DNA of 64,000 bases from Nepenthes gracilis (taxonomy: Eukaryota > Streptophyta > Magnoliopsida > Caryophyllales > Nepenthaceae), in assembly GCA_033239525.1 (NCBI GenBank), contig BSYO01000002.1, positions 28,626,068 to 28,690,067 on the forward strand, read 5' to 3'. Each line of letters begins with the position of its first letter. Position 1 is the stretch's first letter. A program made the position numbers and the translations under genes. Under the pieces are notes generated by a model that saw only the letters and a list, made by a program, of their open reading frames with translations, did no database searches and was not told where the DNA came from. This document shows positions 33,046-46,399 of the stretch, one piece after another.

Positions 33046-33780
33046 TGTTGGAATTTGATTCGAACACACACAACCCGACATAGAAGAATAAAATCTGAAT
33101 ATATCGTCAAATGTCAATCACCAAATCTGTGAGTATAAGAAATATAATAATAGACAATATTTTTAACATAAAAATATTATTCAATCAAGAAAAAATTATA
33201 AGATAAATTTTGAACAAATTTATTATAATATAGTACTAGTTACAAATAACCCCATCAGAAATTCTTTCACTATTATCCTAATAGAAGAATGATTGATTAT
33301 AACTCTCTAAACATACCTAACAACTCACAAAAAAATATAAAGAGAAATAAGAGTAGTCAAACAAAATATATTCAAAAAATTCACTTTAGAATAACGTATT
33401 CGACATTAGTAAAGAATAAAATTTAAATCGAACCCCTACAAAATACCGAATAACTTCCTTTTCTCTTTCTCTCTTTGTGGAGCTCCTAATGCGAGAAAAT
33501 AATTTCAAAGTGCCCTAAAATCGCATCATGCACGATTTTATACCAGAGGTGGCGCTCAAGTGCCCTCTAAAATCAGCACATGAGTATTCTCTCGAGCACG
33601 CTTTAGACAACCCTCAATCTAGAATCGGCACATAGGTATAAATCAGATGTTTATTATGCACTACTTTACCAATTTTTGATTTATCATCGGTTTACCTTCA
33701 TACGAATATTGCACGACTTTTTAATATATTTTGCTATTTGGATGATCCTTGATCAACCTTCGGTTGATCATCACATGAAT
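33046..33780 (-). repeat. minus-oriented LTR half (U5 end outward)
   Basis: Reverse-complement homologous to the last 500 bp of 36422-37416 and, more weakly, to the solo LTR at 61402-62484. It includes a short perfect palindrome GATCAACC/GGTTGATC near 33755. Confidence 0.65.
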
Positions 33781-36416
33781 TGTCACAAACCGAACCAAGC
33801 AGGCCACTTTAAATAATTAATTATAATTTTTAAAATCTAAAGTCCCAAATAATTTTAAAGCCAATAATACTAAGTTCCAAAATTCGGGTGTGACAAACCA
33901 AAATATACACTTAACAAAATTAAAAAATCCTCACAGGACCTCATCGAATAACCGTCCGAACAATATAAATGTGACCTGCTCTACAATCCTCGTAAGGGAG
34001 GTAATAATCCGACCCAAAAATCATAATCAAATATAATATAATATTCAACTATTCCCGAAATATAATAATAAGTTTATAACCGGCCAATTTCATAATCCAA
34101 ATACATCAAATATCAATACAAATCATAATAAAATTGAAACTCACCAAAACGAACGAATATCTGACGGATCACGTATTTACTCCTGTACTGCATCCGAACC
34201 TTCTACTCTGAAGGGACAAAACAGAAAAATGAGCCTAATGTCCAATAAGTATCAATTTAATCAAAAGGAGTCCAATAAATCAGAGGAAATGTCAAATGGA
34301 TGAAAATCCAATCAAATTTCAGAATAAATTCAAATTGCCGATAAGACAAATTTAATCGAAATACAATATCCAAAATTCAAAATTCAATGGTAATCTCGTA
34401 CTCAAATCAAATATCCAAATCCAAATAAATGTCCAAATATCAAAAATAGTCATCGTCGTGACGTATATATATATAAAAATATATATAACCAAAACAGAGG
34501 TGATCCAAACCAATTTCAAAACCGATGTCGATCCAAGTCCAAACCCGAGTTCGAGTTCAAGTCCAAATCCAATGCCCAATCAGCTTGTGATTTGGGACAG
34601 AATCTGATAGCCGGATGATCCAATAGCTTGCGCAGATACCGAAACAGTACCGTGACAGATATTCTAAAGGTCCGGTTCAAAACATATAATCAAAATCATT
34701 TGTACGAGACATACCAAGCCCAATTATAGGCAAAAATCGACGAATCTCAAATCCAAGTCCAAAAACCTATACCCAAATCAAAGTTCAATACCAATTAATA
34801 CAAAAATATAAATTATGTACCAAATTTGGGTTCTTATTATTTAAAGACTAGTTTGAGGAAGGGTTATACATAATCCCGGTAACCTTAGGCCAAAATCCAT
34901 GTACTGTGTATCCATAAATAAGGTTGCTCACTATATTTTACCACCCGCGGCTTTGGGTACATTCCTCAAACTTGTCAGATATATTAGAATATCCGAATAT
35001 ATTTTAAGATCAAATCAAATTATCCAAGCGGGAAGGGTCACTACTCCAAGCCTTTTTTGCCGGCGGAAAGGGATTTCCAAATAAATCTCCCCGTCGGGAG
35101 CTCGCCAGAGTCGAATAATCCAAATCCAAATGTAGTGACCATAACCCATCACGTGCATGTGACTGTACGGCCAATGTAAAGTTTCGTGCTCATTTTTTTA
35201 TACAAATATATTAATATAAAAATATACAATGTCCAATAAATTATTCAGACTTTCAGAAAAATATTAAATTCTCCAAAATCATAAAACCCAATCCAACAAC
35301 CCCCAAGATATCCAATAAACTACATATGTATGTCTAGAATAAATTAAATGGGTGTACAAAAATTCATACATGTTAGTAAAAATTTTAAACAGTATCCAAA
35401 ATATATTAGAAATTAAATTAGATCAAAGAGAAAATTTAAAGATACTTGCCTGAATTTCATACTTTGTAAATCTGAAGAAAGGATGTCCCGAAGCACCCAA
35501 ATGGTACCATTTCTCTCTATGCCGTCCCGCGGCCCTCGCGCTGCCCATCTCTCCTCTACGTCTTTCTCTCTTCTGCGTGAAGCTTCACTATCGATGCTGC
35601 CGCGCTTAACGCCGTCGGCAGACCTGCCGCCGTGCCAACCTGCCACCGCCGGCCTGCCCGGTGTCATCCCGTTGATACCCATGCCATTGTTCCACCATGT
35701 CTCTCCTACTGTATGCACTATTCTCTCTTTTCTTGCGCAACCCTCAACCGCGTCACCACCGTTTCTCCCACGGCCACCACCATTCCTCCCACGGCCACTG
35801 CCAACCACCAACGCACCATCTCTACCGTACGCCGCCGTCGATACCTCCTATGGCTGCTGTCGACATCCGCGACGGCCTCCTCACCGAGGGCCGTCCGCCA
35901 CCGCCAACACCGACCACCACAGCGCCACCCATAAGCCGCAGACAATGACCGACACCGTGCTAACCTCGCCGCACGTCGTCGTCACCATCGCTGACCGCCT
36001 CCCTCCTCTCTTCCTCGCGCAGCTGCCTCCTCACCCAAACCCTAACTCCCACTTCACTCTCTCTCTCCCATATCTATCCTTATCTCATCTTTTTTTTATT
36101 TTCTCTTTTTTTTTTCAGATTTTTCAATCCTTATCCTTCTTCATTTTCCTTTTTTTTTTCATTTTTAATTATATATATATATAATATAATATAATATAAT
36201 AATAATAATATTATATATATATTCCATTTTAGTTTTATTTTATTTCAAAATCCAAATTAATATTCGAGTGATAATGGAGGCGCACCTCGGGTGCCATTCC
36301 GACTGATCCAAATGTCAATTCAAATTTTATAAAATCTAATTAATTTTTGCTACGCTCAAAATATCTAAAATCACAATTGATATTAAATTTGTCCAAATAA
36401 AATCTGGGATATTACA
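33781..36416 (-). mobile_element. giant solo LTR / non-autonomous element (2.6 kb)
   Basis: On the minus strand it runs TGTAATATCCCAG...GGTTTGTGACA, flanked by a perfect TGAAT duplication (33776-33780 and 36417-36421). It belongs to the same TGTAATA...TGACA family as 15444-17478; shared internal words include the reverse of GGTTACCGGGA...CCTTCCTCAA. A GC-rich island at 35470-36060 encodes only Pro/Thr/Ser-rich low-complexity frames (233 aa plus, 132 aa minus) and is probably promoter/leader sequence. No gag or pol was found. Confidence 0.8.
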
Positions 36417-36421
36417 TGAAT

Positions 36422-37416
36422 ATTGCGTAACTTTTCAATGACTATCTGTTTGTTATGGTACCTAAAAGAGATGACCAAAACTAACTCGTGCGAGGATTGG
36501 AGTGTTTGCACACGCGACGAAGGGTCAAGAGACAAGATCAACGCTCGAGTGCCGATTATAGATTGATTGAGGATTATTGGTGTGTTATGGTACCTAGAAG
36601 AGATGACCAAAACTAACACGTGCGAGGATTGGAGTGTTTGCACACGCGACGAAGGGTCAAGAGACAAGATCAACGCTCGAGTGCCGATCATAGATTGATG
36701 CTCACCTCGTGTTTGAGCGGTGAAGAGGCGCAAATTCCAGACTTGGTGCGCTTGCTCCGTGTTTGACTAACGCTCGAGTGAAGAATCTAGAACTTGTTGC
36801 GTTCAGTCCACGCTCAACGGGTGCTCGAGCGTAGAACCTAGAACCCGTTATGCTCGGTCTGTGCTCGCCTGGCACTCAAGCACAGGTACGCGATATAAAA
36901 TACGGCTGACGCATTTTAGGGTTGTAATTCTGAAATCTTTTTCTATATGGGGCACCACATATAGAGAGATGAGAGAAGAAAAGAGAAGATGAAGGGGTTT
37001 GACATCCAGTCAAGGTCCGATTTAAGTTTCGTTCTTTATTAAGGTCGGGCATGCCGTTCTGGAGCTAATTCTAAAAATGTATTTTCGTTTGATTGTTCTT
37101 TTTCTAGTTATATTTCTCTTGTGAGTTATTGAGTATATTGAAAGGGAATTGTATTCAACTATTCTTTATTCGAGCTCAAAGTAAAGGAATTTCAGAGAAT
37201 GTTTTTATAACCGGTGCTATTTATAGCAGATTTGTTCAGAATTTATCAAGTAATTTTTTCTTTAGTTGAGAATGATTTTTTACATTAAAAATCGTTGTAT
37301 ATTGTTTGTTTCTTGTGCTCGCAAATTTAGTAACTAACAGTTGACGAGGGTTCAAGTTTACTCCGCTGAATTGAGTTGATGTATCCGGGGGTCAAATTCC
37401 CAATAAAAAACCAACA
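36422..37416 (+). repeat. plus-oriented LTR half (U5 end outward)
   Basis: It has a TATA-like GCGATATAAAATACG (36890-36905), an AG-rich leader (GAGAGATGAGAGAAG), a U5 with CGTTGTATATTG and the end CCAACA. Its R/U5 is homologous to 61402-62484 in the same orientation. It is followed by a PBS-like GAGTGGTGTC. Confidence 0.65.
36451..36705. repeat. 132-bp tandem duplication in LTR U3
   Basis: TGTTATGGTACCTA... starts at 36451 and again at 36583. About 117 aligned bases differ at only three positions, so the duplication is recent relative to the decay of the surrounding LTR. Confidence 0.9.
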
Positions 37417-37421
37417 GAGTG

Positions 37422-40400
37422 GTGTCCCTCATTGTTTATAACTAGTTGATGGGGGTCCCATAGGCCAGGACCGTGGCCCTAGCATGGGCTTATCCCTTTG
37501 TTGTGACAGTGTTCTGGCCGGCAGACTTGTAAGCTGACAGTCTGAAAGAATATACCATAAACCAATTGATCACCTTAGACTGGAGTGTTTAGAGAATCGG
37601 CCCTTTGACCACAGGAATCTGACCCAATTCAGTGCTTATTTGACCTGAGGTGCTACGGGACCTAACACTAATAAGCATGATTACTTCATCTGCATTGATG
37701 CATCCAAATAACATATAAGAAAAATATTGTTTGTATCTATTTTTATCTACCTAATTTTCAAACTTTTTCCCACTACAATTACTCTATTACTTATCTAGCC
37801 AAACATAGGATTAATGCTTCCACAAAAGGGTGATGTGATATTTCACACCTGGAAATCTGCTGGACCAGAAAAATTTGAAGAATAATATATCGTAAACACA
37901 ACCAATTTAAATGCCAATTGGTTTTTCATAATGTTTTTATTCTCCTTGTTATTTCTTGAATCCAATGGCCCTTCGGTGGTGTTTATGATATGAAGTTGAA
38001 GTGATGCAAACTGATAGAATCCACAAGACTATACTTACCTGCTGCATATAGAGAATGCAGGCTAATAAAACTGATAGAATCCATAAAAGAAATGATGAGA
38101 AAAATTATTTAAGGTGATTTGAATACCTAGAATATAGGCTAATAAAATTATATGCGATAAAATCTGAATTAGTTATAGTTGAAAGAAAGAAATATAGAAA
38201 CAAACTTAGCAAAATATTAGAGTGATGCTATGAAAATGGTTTAAAAGTATTTGTATTGTTAGAGGATAAAATGCTAAATTAAGTAAAATGATGAAAATAA
38301 ATTCATATAACTGATCCCAATAATATAATATAAGAAATTTGTTGCCGTGGTAGTAATACTCACACAGTTTCTTTTCCACTGCAAAATTCCCAGGAAAGAG
38401 AGTAAACGATAAAATACATAGAACCATGAAATTGATACTAGCTCAGAGTTTATCTGGTCAACAAGCTTCCCACGTTACATGATCTGTAAAGAGTTCATAT
38501 TAATATAGGACTTTTGAACCATAATATGAGGAATCAAAAGCTCATAGCTTTGAATAAGATCATAATATAAGCAGTCATGTATTAGAGTTAATCGCCAGCC
38601 AAATTATATTGTTAACCAATCACATATCAATGAACCCTAACGCAGATGACATTTCTCACCTCCGTTGTAAAGGTTTGGGTAATTGGAGTCGTCGTCCTCC
38701 TAAAAAGGAAAATTGAAAAGTTGCTGCGACGAGGACAAGAAACCCTAATTTCAAGACTTCGACAAGCGGCAATGAGCAAGGCAAACTGCAGCCATGCCAC
38801 ATAAATTATCATAATAGTAAATATTTTACAAAATAATACTTCAAGTAATTTAATTGGATGATTCTAAGCAAAAGTCCCTCAGTCCAAACTACCAATAACG
38901 ACAAAATTTGAGAAATCAGGTAGATAATAGATAGATAGAGAGAGGGATATTTATGGCTGAAAGGATAACTACGGTGTCTTAAAATACAAAACAGATGCAT
39001 AAAAACAATACCCACATACCATAATCCATGAGTTTTTTTTCTCATATTATGCAGATTAATGAGAGAAAATAAATAAAACCCATATGAAAGCTAACTGCAA
39101 TACATAGTGAAAACAAAGCATGCAAATATAAAATCGCTTAATTCGATATAATCAAGCTAAGTAGGCGAGCAAGTAATCGGACCAGGACGCTTGATTCCCC
39201 GAGAGTATAGCAGCAGGTAGCAGGCGCTCTATCTCTCTATCGGAAAGACTGAGATGGGATTGGATCGGCCTCACAGTAGAGCAGTTTAGTTGCTTGAAGA
39301 TCAGACGCAAACCTTTCTTGTTCTCGATGATAATGATGATGGTGTTGGCCATCTTCTTCGTCCTCTTGATCAAAGCCTTGACTTGCTGTTATGTGGTGGT
39401 GGTTGTGATGATTGTGAGGTTGGTGGATGAAAAGGATAGGAGTGAGGGTGTAATCATGGCGGTGGTGAACAAGAGTCAGACGGTGGGGTAAGGTGGTGGA
39501 GGCGGAGGACATGATGATTGCTGTTTGGACTTCGAAGAAAATAACTTTAGGTTTTCGGCTTCCTCCTCTCTCTCTCCCACCTCTTTCGTCGAGGGGGAAA
39601 GTCATGTCATAGAGAGATTAATTATAACTTTTTTTTTTCTTTGAATCCTCAGCTTTTCTGACCGTATTATATAATAATATTATCAAATAATATAATATTT
39701 TATTTATTTATTTATATTAATAATCTCATATAAAAATAAATAAATATACAAATAACATAATACATCATAATAAACCAGTTATATTAGGTAGTCCATGACT
39801 TTAATTGTGGCATGTAACTACAAATTTATATAATATAATGTATTTTTAATAATTTAGAGATGGGAGAAGAGATATTTAATTATTTTTTAGACCCATAATA
39901 TGGAAAGTTAGCCGTTGCAACGTTGCTCTCGTGAAGGAGAGAGGAAAAAAAGAGACAGATGTACTGTATTAGTAATCAAAAAATGGTAATAATCAGGTAC
40001 ATGTGTTATTGTAGAAAGAGGTTACACCGTCGTGTGAAAGTAGGGCACGCTTGCACTATGAATTATCAACCTCTTATCAAGTCAATTTCATCACTTTCTT
40101 CCTTTTTTTTACTTACTAAATTCTCAAAACATGGCTGCCTAGGGATCATTGCTTGAAGCTTTACGTGTATGGAGAGATTGTCCACCTTATATATAAAAGA
40201 AAAGACCTTAATATTTAAAAATATAGGTAAATGGTAAAAAAAGTTAATAGCAAAATCTTAAATTTTGAATTTGGGTTTAGTTTTTTTTTTATAGAATTTT
40301 AAAATTGGTCCTAGTTTTGCTTTCATATGTTAATAGATTGCGTCAATAACGAAATCAAATTTGGCAAAAAAGCAGACGATAATTTTAAGAGTTTTGAGCA

Positions 40401-43400
40401 AATTTATGGGAGTGTTGAGCAAACAAAACAAGTACATTTTCATCACAATAAATATCAGTTTTAAGAGTTTTAGTAAGTACTCATTTGATAGTACCCACTA
40501 AACTTTTAATATATATATATATATATTATAAGAAGAAAGATAATATTATATTCAACGATAATAAAATCAACTGTATATAAATTAGAAAAAAGACAGATAT
40601 ATATATATATACAAATAAAATTATCGAAGTTAAAGTTTTCTATAAATATAGTTTAAAAAAATAAATAAATACTTTTATAATGCGGATAAAATGTCAAAAA
40701 TTTTGCCGAAATTTCGCTTTCTGTCTCTCCTTGTCAAGTTTATAGTCTATTCCCTCCTTTACCTAGGGGGGGGGGGGACTTCCTTATGATGGGTTTGATT
40801 TAACCTTTAATGGAAAACTAGTGAAAAATTATGAAGGTAAAATTGTGAAAATTTTAAATAAGAAAATTATAGGCATTCAAAAAATGTATTTTATTTATTT
40901 CCCCCATGTAGAATTTTAAATTGTAATTTTTCTGTTTACATAACCCGGAAGACATGCATAAAAAATATAATTTAGTTATAATTTGAAAAAAAATATAAAA
41001 AATATGGATTTATAAAAATTAAAAGTAGTGTGACAAATAATAATTTAAAATTACTTATATTTATAGATGATATTATATTAAATTGAGTAAAATAGTAAAA
41101 ATAATGTGTACAGTAAGCCTCATTTAATGGGACGTAATATTACGTTGTTGTTATTGTTGTTATTATAATATAAGACCTACAAAATATATTGAAGGTTTAC
41201 ATATATTATTGGAGTTTCTATCTTAGTTTTGGATAAAAATTATAGAATTATATTTAAATAAAATATAATTGTAGACTTCTATAAATTTCTACAATTTTAA
41301 TTTTTATAATTTTTTTTTAATAATAGTCAAGAATATCATATTTTTATAATTACTCAATTTTATATAAATTTATTTTATATTTTGTCCCTTTTTGAAACAT
41401 TTTATATAATATAAAGATATTGATAATGAATAATATTAACTAAGCATTCTAAAATAATTAACATAATTGATTGTTCTTAGAAACCCTAATGACACCTAAT
41501 TATTTAATCATCCATATTGATGATTTTACCCTTATTTATATACACTAAAATAATATTATTTGCATATACACTTACTACAAAAGGCTCATCCATCCATTAA
41601 ATTTTTTTTTTCCTCTGGCATCCGATCGTTCATTCAATAATTCAAAATATAATTTGAAGGTCATATCTGAAAATTTAAGAAATAAAATTAAATTCAGTAA
41701 AATAAATTAACATAATTTAAGAAAAAAAATTATTAATGTATTTCCCTCTATTTGTTTTATACCGAAATATATATATATTTTTTAATTTAGCATGAACTGG
41801 ACCTTTTTTTTATTTGAAAAAATCCAATAAATAAATAAATAAAAATAGGAATTATTCCCAGGCAAATATTTATGGATAATTAAAAAGAATTTCGTCCCAC
41901 AAGTCTAACCTTATTTGACATTTCCATTGAAATGAATTTTTAAGTTAGAAAATTTATTGAGATATTTTTAAAGTCGGTATATATTATTATTTTTTAAAAA
42001 TAAGTTTTAATTTTACAGCTTTTCTAAAAAAAAAAATACAGGACTACTTTTAATGAAACTACATATTATTTTTTTAACAAGAAATAAAAATTTTTAAAAT
42101 CAAATTTAGGTTAAATAAAAATAAAATCTAAATAAAAATTACGACCGATAAATCATATTAGTCTAAATATAGATTAATTATTCAGAAAAAACTCATTATC
42201 GTGTCTATCTATAATTCAAATAAGACCGGCTTAAGTCAATTTATGAAAATTTATTAGTTTTAATTATTTTTATTTAAAAAATTTACATTGACTTAGAAAA
42301 TACCAAAAACAATTAAATATTTTAAAATTATAGTAGCTAGATAAAAATAATATGTAAGTAGATTAGCTTAAAAAAATTAATCGGGTGTTAATTTTTTTAC
42401 TATATCTTTTTATAATATTAATATATCTTAATTAAATTATCTAAAATTTTAAATTAATCAGGCATAATCGATTTAAGCATGTGATTTTAATCGGGTCTAG
42501 TTGAGATTCCTGAAAATTTCAGCAAGTCAGCTAATTTTTTAAAATAATTAATTAAAAATGGTAAAGGCTGTTTATGACTGCATATGCTAAGTTACATGGA
42601 GAGATGCTTTTTTAAGAAGCTTTATTGGGTTAAGTTAAAGACGTGTTTGGCAGACTCGTATAAAAACGAAAAAAACAAAAATGCAGAGGAATCATGAAAA
42701 TCAGCAATCGACAGAAACACCAGAGAATAATATGACATTCTGTAAATAGAGTACCAATCAAATACCCTATCATTTAAAAATTAAAATAAAAATGTAACAT
42801 TTATCATCTTAGATTCATTCCAAGGCTCTTCTTATTGAAAAAAATAATTATTAAAATTTTTTTTTATTATAATATTTTTTAGAATATTTGGTATATATAA
42901 ATATATAAATTGTAACATAAATTGATAGGCGTAAAGATGATAATATTTTCAGAATAATATAATATTTAATGATCAATAAATTATTTTAGCTTATCGTCAA
43001 TTGACATTTAACGTGGCAAGATTTTGTATGACAATGAGGCCAATAATGTTGGCGGATGATGATCAACAGCATGCTCGGAGGAGTTGACAATCGGCCATCA
43101 ATGGTGGGGAGCTAGGTTGGTGGTGGTTGGGGCGTCTGCAACTAGTGGGGCAAGGTCAGGGAGTTTAGTTTGGCAATCAATGAAACAGCCCAAGATGTAG
43201 CAAGACAATGACGACGGTCAGGGATGTTAATGGCCAGTCTTTGACGTGGTTGCAATGTCTATAAGTAGAGAGGTTACGTTGAAAAGTGATAATTGATTAA
43301 CGACACTAGTGGCTGTAGGCATTATTTGTCGATGAATGGTGACGGGGTTGAGATGTTGACTAGCAACGAGGAATGATAGTGCTCAAGGCATCACCTCTCT

Positions 43401-46399
43401 ATTGGTGATGCCATTAACTATCAATAGTATGCTATTAGATGAATTAAAGTGTCATTAATTATTAATAGTATCACTTTGAATTGAAAACTTTTATGATAAA
43501 TAACGGTAGTTAATAATAAAGAGTAGATAAGTTTTAAAAAACCAACTTTTTATTTAAAAGTAAAAAGTTATTTTTTTAAATTTAAATTTAAAATAGATAA
43601 AATAAATAAAGATAGTAATTAAATAAAGGTATTCATAAAATATTTCAAAAAATACCCAGTTAAAGGAAATTTCGGCCTTTGCCTTTAAGTTTGACCCAGA
43701 ACAAGATTTTGCCCAAATGGCCCCCAGATCTTTGCTCTACTTCCAGAGAAAAGCCGAGGTCAAAAGAGGAAATTTCAAAAAAAAGTTCTAGAGATTCTAC
43801 TCCTTTCAAGATTTTTTTATAAGAAAAAAGTCCAAAGCCTTCAAAATTTCAAAAGATCAAAAGCTTAACAATTTTTCAGATAACTTCTGCCATGAAAAAT
43901 CTTACCTTTTCTTGTCATAGCTATCTAATTTAGAGATTCATAGTAAATTTTAGAGATATAATTTATTTTATAAAGATCATATATTAGATAAAAATATATA
44001 TATATGTATCATTAAAATATTAAATTGTGTTCATAAATCTAATCCCATTATTTTTAATATTATTTATTAACTATGCTAATTAATAATTTTTAGTTTAACT
44101 TTTATGACTTTTGTAAGTTTGTTCTTCTCTAAATATGCCATCTTAGTCTACTTTGTTACTTTTTTGGTGCATATCTACTTTGATACTGGCAACTTGCAAA
44201 AAGGGAATCATAATGATTATAGTGGTAAGTTCTAATATTAATGTTAATGTACCACAGACATTATCTATTTTCTTATTATTAAAAGTAGGTTACATTAATT
44301 AATATATACTTATCTTAAACGGCACTGCTTCCCCTCCCATCCTGTAAATCTTAAGGTCAGTGGACATTTTTTTAATATTTTTAATGATATAATATTTTAT
44401 CTATCTATATTAACTATTGAATTTACATAAAAATAAATATATATATACCTTACTTTAGAGTATCACTGCAATATTTTTAAATATTCCTACAAAGAAAAAT
44501 TTATAATAGGAGTATTAATAGGGGGGATTTTTCTTCATCGGTAAATAGAATTTTACCTACCATATCTGATTTAGTCAAAATTGTTATTGTCAGTCTTATA
44601 AATTGAGGAGGTAGTGGAACCAATTTTTTGTTAAATATCAAAAGTAGTAGTGAACTATTTTTTTGTGAAATATCAAAAAACGGAAGAGAAAATAGAATCC
44701 CGTCAAAATAATTGATATTTTATCAGACTTATAAGTGTATTAATTTTTTATTTTTTGGGGTATACCCACATAAATCTCTTAGATTCATATTTTGTCTGCT
44801 TCTCTATCTTTTTTCCCTTATTCTTGTGTGGCAAAATTTAAACAGAATTAGAAAGAAATATGCTTAAAAACAGAATTAGAAAGAAATTGAATTGAAAATA
44901 TGTAAGTTTTATACCTTATTAGGGAATAAATTAGTTTTTTTTTTTTTTTACACTTTCTGAGAATTGATTATATTTTTCATATTGTTATGTAAACATAGTA
45001 CCTTTTAAGTATATAAGCGAGTACATATCTTAAATTTTGGATTGATTTATTTAAGCTAAGCAAATATATATTTTTTGGATAATTTTATGGGCATCATATT
45101 TATATATGTTGTTCATATGCACAAGTGTATCGTGTAAACTATTTTATTGGAGGAATATATGCACGTTAAAATGGAGAAAATGAAGAGGATCATAGAATAA
45201 TAAGAAGACAACAAGGAAGTAGAATGAGGAAGGTAAAACTTCTAGAGCGTACGAGTAGAATGAAGGGAGAAAATATGAGAATAATCAAGGAGGTAGGAGG
45301 ACAAATGTGAAAAACATTGTCTAAAAGTGGGTGAGACAATTTATTCTTATTGGTACTCAAAACACGCACACTACATACAATAAAAATAACCCGAATCTTT
45401 ATCAAACATGAATTACTCTTCTTGCCCAATTGAATACAACGAATAAATATACACCATTAAGTATACATGTTACACATATTTAATTTAAAAAATCTTTCAC
45501 AACTAATAAAAAAACTCATTGACAATATCTGAATAATATCTATTATAAGGCGTTTGGTTATAAATACTTTATTTGAGATCCATTTATAATAATCCATATG
45601 AATAACTAATTAAATACAAATTCAATAAATCTAATAACCCACAATAGTGAAATACAATGGGAAAATGAGTATTAATTGATAATACATTATATGGCTAAGG
45701 ATAAAACTTCATACTTGAGTTTGATGAAGGATAAAACTCAAATCTAATATCAATTGGATGCCAAATTTTTTTTTTATTTTCTTAATTTTCTCTCTTCATA
45801 CAGTGCCCATTATATTGAATACTCTCAAAAAACGTGCATTAAAATCACATCAGAACATTTTATACTTATGTCTAGTGCACATGTATTCTTTGTGTGCGTA
45901 TTAGGCACAAGAAGCTCATTGTTTTTTGTGCACGTGTGGACATCATTTGCCAAGTAGGCACGTTTGACTTACACCACTAGAATGAATTTAACATGAAAAG
46001 CCTTGAAAACCTTTTTCTAGATTTTTTTTTTTAAGCAAAATGTTACGAACTTCACACAAAAATATTAGACAGCTCTAAAAGTAAAAAAATAACACTCCAA
46101 TAGGTGTGATATTTATAAAAAAATCATCCAAAATTTAATAAATTTTTCATTACAACATTGTTAGGGAATCTCATATATCTCAGGAGTAACTGTTATCTCT
46201 TATTTGTTAACAACTTTTCCTTTTTGGGGATTTTGATGTTGGATTTTACAAACTTGAATGATACTCCTTTTCTCCCTATTGATATACTCAGAGTACTGCC
46301 GCTCTTCTTTAGAACCTTCATATCAATAAGGTTGCTTTTATAGGGATACCACCTCGCTCTCTTCCGGCCACATAGACTAAACTTCCCACTGGTCATATT
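37422..46399. other. long AT-rich intergenic region, no confident gene
   Basis: About 9 kb of AT-rich DNA. It includes a 12-G homopolymer (40766-40777), TA-rich runs (40510-40530, 40590-40612) and a G-rich stretch (43020-43410) with no frame. A possible gene on the minus strand around 38650-39605 is listed separately. No LTR pair or transposon protein was found. Confidence 0.5.
39234..39605 (-). CDS. uncharacterised His-rich ORF, possibly a first exon
   Basis: A 122-aa frame with an internal Met at MSSASTTLPHRL, a His/Asn-rich middle (HNHHNHHH, then an acidic EDEED, then HHHHYHREQER) and a possible donor AAAG|GTTTGC after QER. A short AG-bounded piece near 38655-38698 could be a further exon. 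I do not recognise the protein. The trinucleotide richness could equally make this a chance frame. Confidence 0.2.

Larger units (their letters stand above)
33046..37416. mobile_element. composite of two inverted LTR halves, interrupted by a nested element
   Basis: The outer ends are TGTTGGAATTTGA and ...AACCAACA, flanked by GAGTG (33041-33045) and GAGTG (37417-37421). 33046-33780 is a minus-oriented LTR half and 36422-37416 a plus-oriented one; their R/U5 parts are clearly homologous when one is reverse-complemented (GGTTCGATTTAA vs GGTCCGATTTAA; ATTTATC...TAATTTTTTCTT in both). Between them sits the element 33781-36416. The GAGTG after the right end also resembles the start of a PBS (GAGTGGTGTC), so the flank match could be chance. 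Confidence 0.55.

Noticed and set aside
35483..36184. 233-aa Pro/Thr-rich plus-strand ORF
   Set aside because: Low-complexity reading of the GC island in the giant LTR, ends in homopolymer Phe; composition explains it.
40766..40777. Run of 12 G
   Set aside because: Simple homopolymer in intergenic DNA; a single run is not a G-quadruplex array.
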